Positions 38,488 to 40,438 of a stretch of DNA of 40,438 bases are shown here, piece after piece; the stretch's first letter is position 1; each line of letters begins with the position of its first letter. Both the position numbers and the translations under genes were made by a program. The stretch comes from CAZPCT01 sp964585325. GTDB taxonomy: Bacteria; Patescibacteriota; Minisyncoccia; JACQLN01; CAZPCT01. Under the pieces are notes generated by a model, which saw nothing but the letters and a program-made list of their open reading frames with translations, was not told the DNA's origin and did no database searches. Where the stretch lies: positions 1 through 40,438 of the forward strand of contig CAZPCT010000005.1 of assembly GCA_964585325.1 (NCBI GenBank), read 5' to 3'.

Positions 38488-39801
38488 ATGGAGGCACTTA
38501 TCCGATTTATCAAACTATTCCGGCCCCTTGTTCCTGAACACATACGGCCTGTGGGTCATTTTGTAGTTGCAGAGGCGGGTGCGCTACTCTACGGCCTCCC
38601 ATCCCGCGGCATGTTGGTGGTGGGCGTTACCGGCACAAACGGCAAGTCAACGGTTGTCGCTCTGTTACATCACGTGTTTAACAAGACGGGACTGCGCGTG
38701 GCCTCACTGTCTTCGTTGCGGGAGAATATTAACGGAACGGAACGCGCACGCGGAGAGGCGGGTTCGGCAAAGAACACTATGCCGGGGTGGTTTGATCTCC
38801 AACGATTTTTCAGGCGCGCCAAGAAGGCGGGCTGTCAGGTGGTAATTGTTGAGGTGACATCTGAAGGCATCAAGCAGTACCGGCACCGCGGCATCTTTTT
38901 TGACCGAGCTGTCATTACCAACCTTCAACCTGAGCACATTGAATCACACGGCTCATTTGAGGCCTACCGGGACACAAAAGGAAAGTTATTCACATCACTT
39001 CACCGTTGGAAGCCGGGAGTCTCCACGGCTAGCATTGTCAATCTTGACGATCCTTCGGCGTACTACTACATCCACTTTGAGGCGGACGAGAAGTGGGGAT
39101 TTGGTGTGGAGGCAGAGAACGGAAGAGGGGGGGTGAAAGCGGTCATTCCTTCGCGCGTGAACGTGAGTACTCAGGGCATTTCTTTTGACTACGGCGGGCT
39201 CACCTTTACAAGTGAGCTGGTGGGGGACTTTAATGTATCAAACATGCTCTGTGCCCTTGCAGTGGCTCTGAGCTTCCGGCTTCCCCTTGCGGACATACGT
39301 GACGCGCTCTCCACTGCTCCCGCTGTTCCCGGGCGGCTGGAGGTCATTGCCGAAAAACCCCGCGTCATTATTGACTATGCGCACACTCCCGACGCGCTTG
39401 AGGGAGTCTACCGCAACGTTCGTGAACTGTGGCTCCCCACCAAAGGCCGCCTTATTGCAGTGTTGGGGGCCGCCGGTGGGGGAAGAGACAAGTGGAAGCG
39501 GCCCGAATTTGGGCGTATAGCGAGCCGGCAGGCAGATCTTGTGGTGCTGACAAACGAAGACCCGTATGACGAAGACCCCGAGGCTATAGTGGCTGAAATT
39601 GCGCACGGTATAGAAAAGACGCCGTTTGAGATAATTATTGACCGCAGGGACGCAATAGCGCACGCACTTGCGCAAGCAGGGCCGGGAGACGTGGTGGTCA
39701 TTACAGGGAAGGGAGCCGAGCAGGCAATGCAGACAGGGGCGGGTGCGGTCTCCTGGGATGACCGGGAAGTAGTCAAAGATATTCTTAACAACCGTTCCTG
39801 A
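38488..39801 (+). CDS. Mur ligase family protein (MurE-like) with short N-terminus
   Basis: ATP-dependent amino acid ligase of peptidoglycan precursor synthesis. The 437-residue protein starts close to the central domain: P-loop VTGTNGKST lies at about 48-56, leaving only about 45 residues where MurE has a UDP-MurNAc-binding domain of about 95. Other motifs: EVTSEGIKQYRHRGI in the position of EVSSHAL, NLQPEHIESHGSFEAYRDTK, GDFNVSNMLCALA and the C-terminal AVLGAAGGGRDKWKRPEFG. The place of the MurE substrate motif DNPR (diaminopimelate) reads NEDPYDEDP, neither the DAP nor the usual Lys form. Follows the FemAB gene by 2 nt. Confidence 0.85.
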   Translation: MEALIRFIKLFRPLVPEHIRPVGHFVVAEAGALLYGLPSRGMLVVGVTGTNGKSTVVALLHHVFNKTGLRVASLSSLRENINGTERARGEAGSAKNTMPGWFDLQRFFRRAKKAGCQVVIVEVTSEGIKQYRHRGIFFDRAVITNLQPEHIESHGSFEAYRDTKGKLFTSLHRWKPGVSTASIVNLDDPSAYYYIHFEADEKWGFGVEAENGRGGVKAVIPSRVNVSTQGISFDYGGLTFTSELVGDFNVSNMLCALAVALSFRLPLADIRDALSTAPAVPGRLEVIAEKPRVIIDYAHTPDALEGVYRNVRELWLPTKGRLIAVLGAAGGGRDKWKRPEFGRIASRQADLVVLTNEDPYDEDPEAIVAEIAHGIEKTPFEIIIDRRDAIAHALAQAGPGDVVVITGKGAEQAMQTGAGAVSWDDREVVKDILNNRS

Positions 39802-39806
39802 GGCAC

Positions 39807-40238
39807 ATGAAGTCCCCGTCTACAGCCCGCGACACCTTTTTAACACTTGAGAGCACGAATGAGGTGCGCCTGCGTCTGCGGGCGGGCACGGTTGAAGATC
39901 TTTTTCACTTATCACTGGAGGGCATGGCGTCTGTTGTCTACGGCCCGTATCGCGCCTCCCACCCGCAACTGACTGTTCCTATACGAGTGAGCTCTATAGA
40001 CGTAAACGCCCTTATGGTAGATTTTTTAAGTGAGACCCTGTGGCAAGGAGAGGTTCACCAGGCCGTATTTCCTGAAATGCGTGTCAAGCGCTTTACTAAT
40101 TCAGAAATTGAAGCGGATCTGATGGGTATACCCATCAACAGGTTGGATAAAAACATACACACAGTTGCCTACACGGGCATGCGTGTGTGCCGCAATAATG
40201 ATGGTTTGTGGCAGACAGAGGTCTCACTCCAGGTGTGA
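39807..40238 (+). CDS. Archease-like protein
   Basis: Archease normally assists the RNA ligase RtcB in guanylylation and turnover. The 143-residue product has the fold pattern: RLRLRAGTVEDLFHLSLEGMASVVYG after the first strand, SIDVNALMVDFLSETLW in the middle, GIPINRLDKNIHTVAYTGMRVCRNNDG and a final GLWQTEVSLQV strand. The N-terminal HTADI-type motif reads STNEV, so the usual His/Asp pair is altered. No rtcB is in the window. It lies 5 nt after the Mur ligase stop. Function as an RtcB partner is doubtful. Confidence 0.72.
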   Translation: MKSPSTARDTFLTLESTNEVRLRLRAGTVEDLFHLSLEGMASVVYGPYRASHPQLTVPIRVSSIDVNALMVDFLSETLWQGEVHQAVFPEMRVKRFTNSEIEADLMGIPINRLDKNIHTVAYTGMRVCRNNDGLWQTEVSLQV

Positions 40239-40277
40239 GGGTAGAAGCTGTGTCTTGCCAAGTGGGGCGTATAACTA

Positions 40278-40286
40278 TGCTAAGGT
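40278..40286 (+). promoter_or_regulatory. Extended -10 before the last gene
   Basis: TGCTAAGGT ends 6 nt before the ATG at 40293, again predicting a leaderless mRNA. Confidence 0.45.
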
Positions 40287-40292
40287 GTTTTC

Positions 40293-40438
40293 ATGCAAAA
40301 GTTACTCGTTATAGATGTTGAGGTACAAAAAGACTTCCACGAAGTGGGGGGCCGGAGTCATTTTGATAAACTAGGCATCTCTGTGGCAGGCGTGTATGAC
40401 TACGTTACGGACACATACCGGTGCTTTGAAGAGGGAGA
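40293..40438 (+). CDS. RNase H-like (DEDD exonuclease-type) protein, partial
   Basis: Only the first 48 codons lie in the window; the gene runs off the right edge. The start MQKLLVIDVEVQKDF has the Asp-x-Glu pattern of DEDD 3'-5' exonuclease or YprB-like RNase H domains, and KLGISVAGVYDY is the second strand typical for them. The rest of the active site cannot be seen, so the family is tentative. Confidence 0.55.
   Translation, partial: MQKLLVIDVEVQKDFHEVGGRSHFDKLGISVAGVYDYVTDTYRCFEEG

Overview
The window looks like the replication-origin region of a Candidate Phyla Radiation (Patescibacteria, Parcubacteria-like) bacterium. The evidence is the very compact genes, ATGA-type overlaps throughout, scarce Shine-Dalgarno sites, a PrgI/VirB4/VirB6-type secretion locus of the kind common in that group, shortened housekeeping proteins (YebC, PolA, a Mur ligase), and no recF next to dnaN. 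TGA acts as a stop in uvrD, polA, holA and ruvA, so the code is standard and not the Gracilibacteria/SR1 UGA-glycine code. The assignment rests on gene content and family knowledge; no database search was run.

Layout. 64-4696: a LysM/M23 peptidase, UvrD helicase, RsmA and a secreted Cys-rich protein. 5113-17035: one rightward operon of eleven genes between an extended -10 promoter and a hairpin terminator. It encodes a reduced type IV secretion-like machine: a VirB6-like channel protein with Ca-binding-type repeats, PrgI/VirB3-like protein, a VirB4 split into two genes, a VirB2-like pilin with a Cys-rich tail, and several exported proteins of unknown function. No coupling protein, relaxase or VirB7-10 core complex is seen. 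17055-23221: the classical origin neighbourhood, with rpmH-rnpA-yidD-yidC-jag leftward and dnaA-dnaN-DUF721-yebC-ruvC rightward. The dnaA-dnaN spacer carries a perfect DnaA box, a near-box and a DnaA-trio-like run. 23244-30303: a small acidic protein, tyrS, a class A penicillin-binding protein, ruvB, a strongly predicted structured non-coding RNA with its own promoter and terminator, and a PilB/GspE ATPase. 30350-40438: tsaE-polA-holA, then rpsT, a membrane protein and uvrB leftward, then ruvA-FemAB-Mur ligase-archease rightward, and the start of an RNase H-like gene cut by the window edge.

Themes. DNA replication and repair genes dominate (dnaA, dnaN, holA, polA, uvrD, uvrB, ruvA, ruvB, ruvC), with RuvABC scattered over three loci. 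Cell-wall genes (M23, PBP, FemAB, Mur ligase) show that peptidoglycan is made. The most unusual observations are the multibranched RNA at about 28367-28607, the minimal secretion-like operon, and a recurrent extended -10 element placed 6-12 nt before start codons, which predicts widespread leaderless transcription. No tRNA, rRNA, CRISPR array or insertion sequence was recognised.
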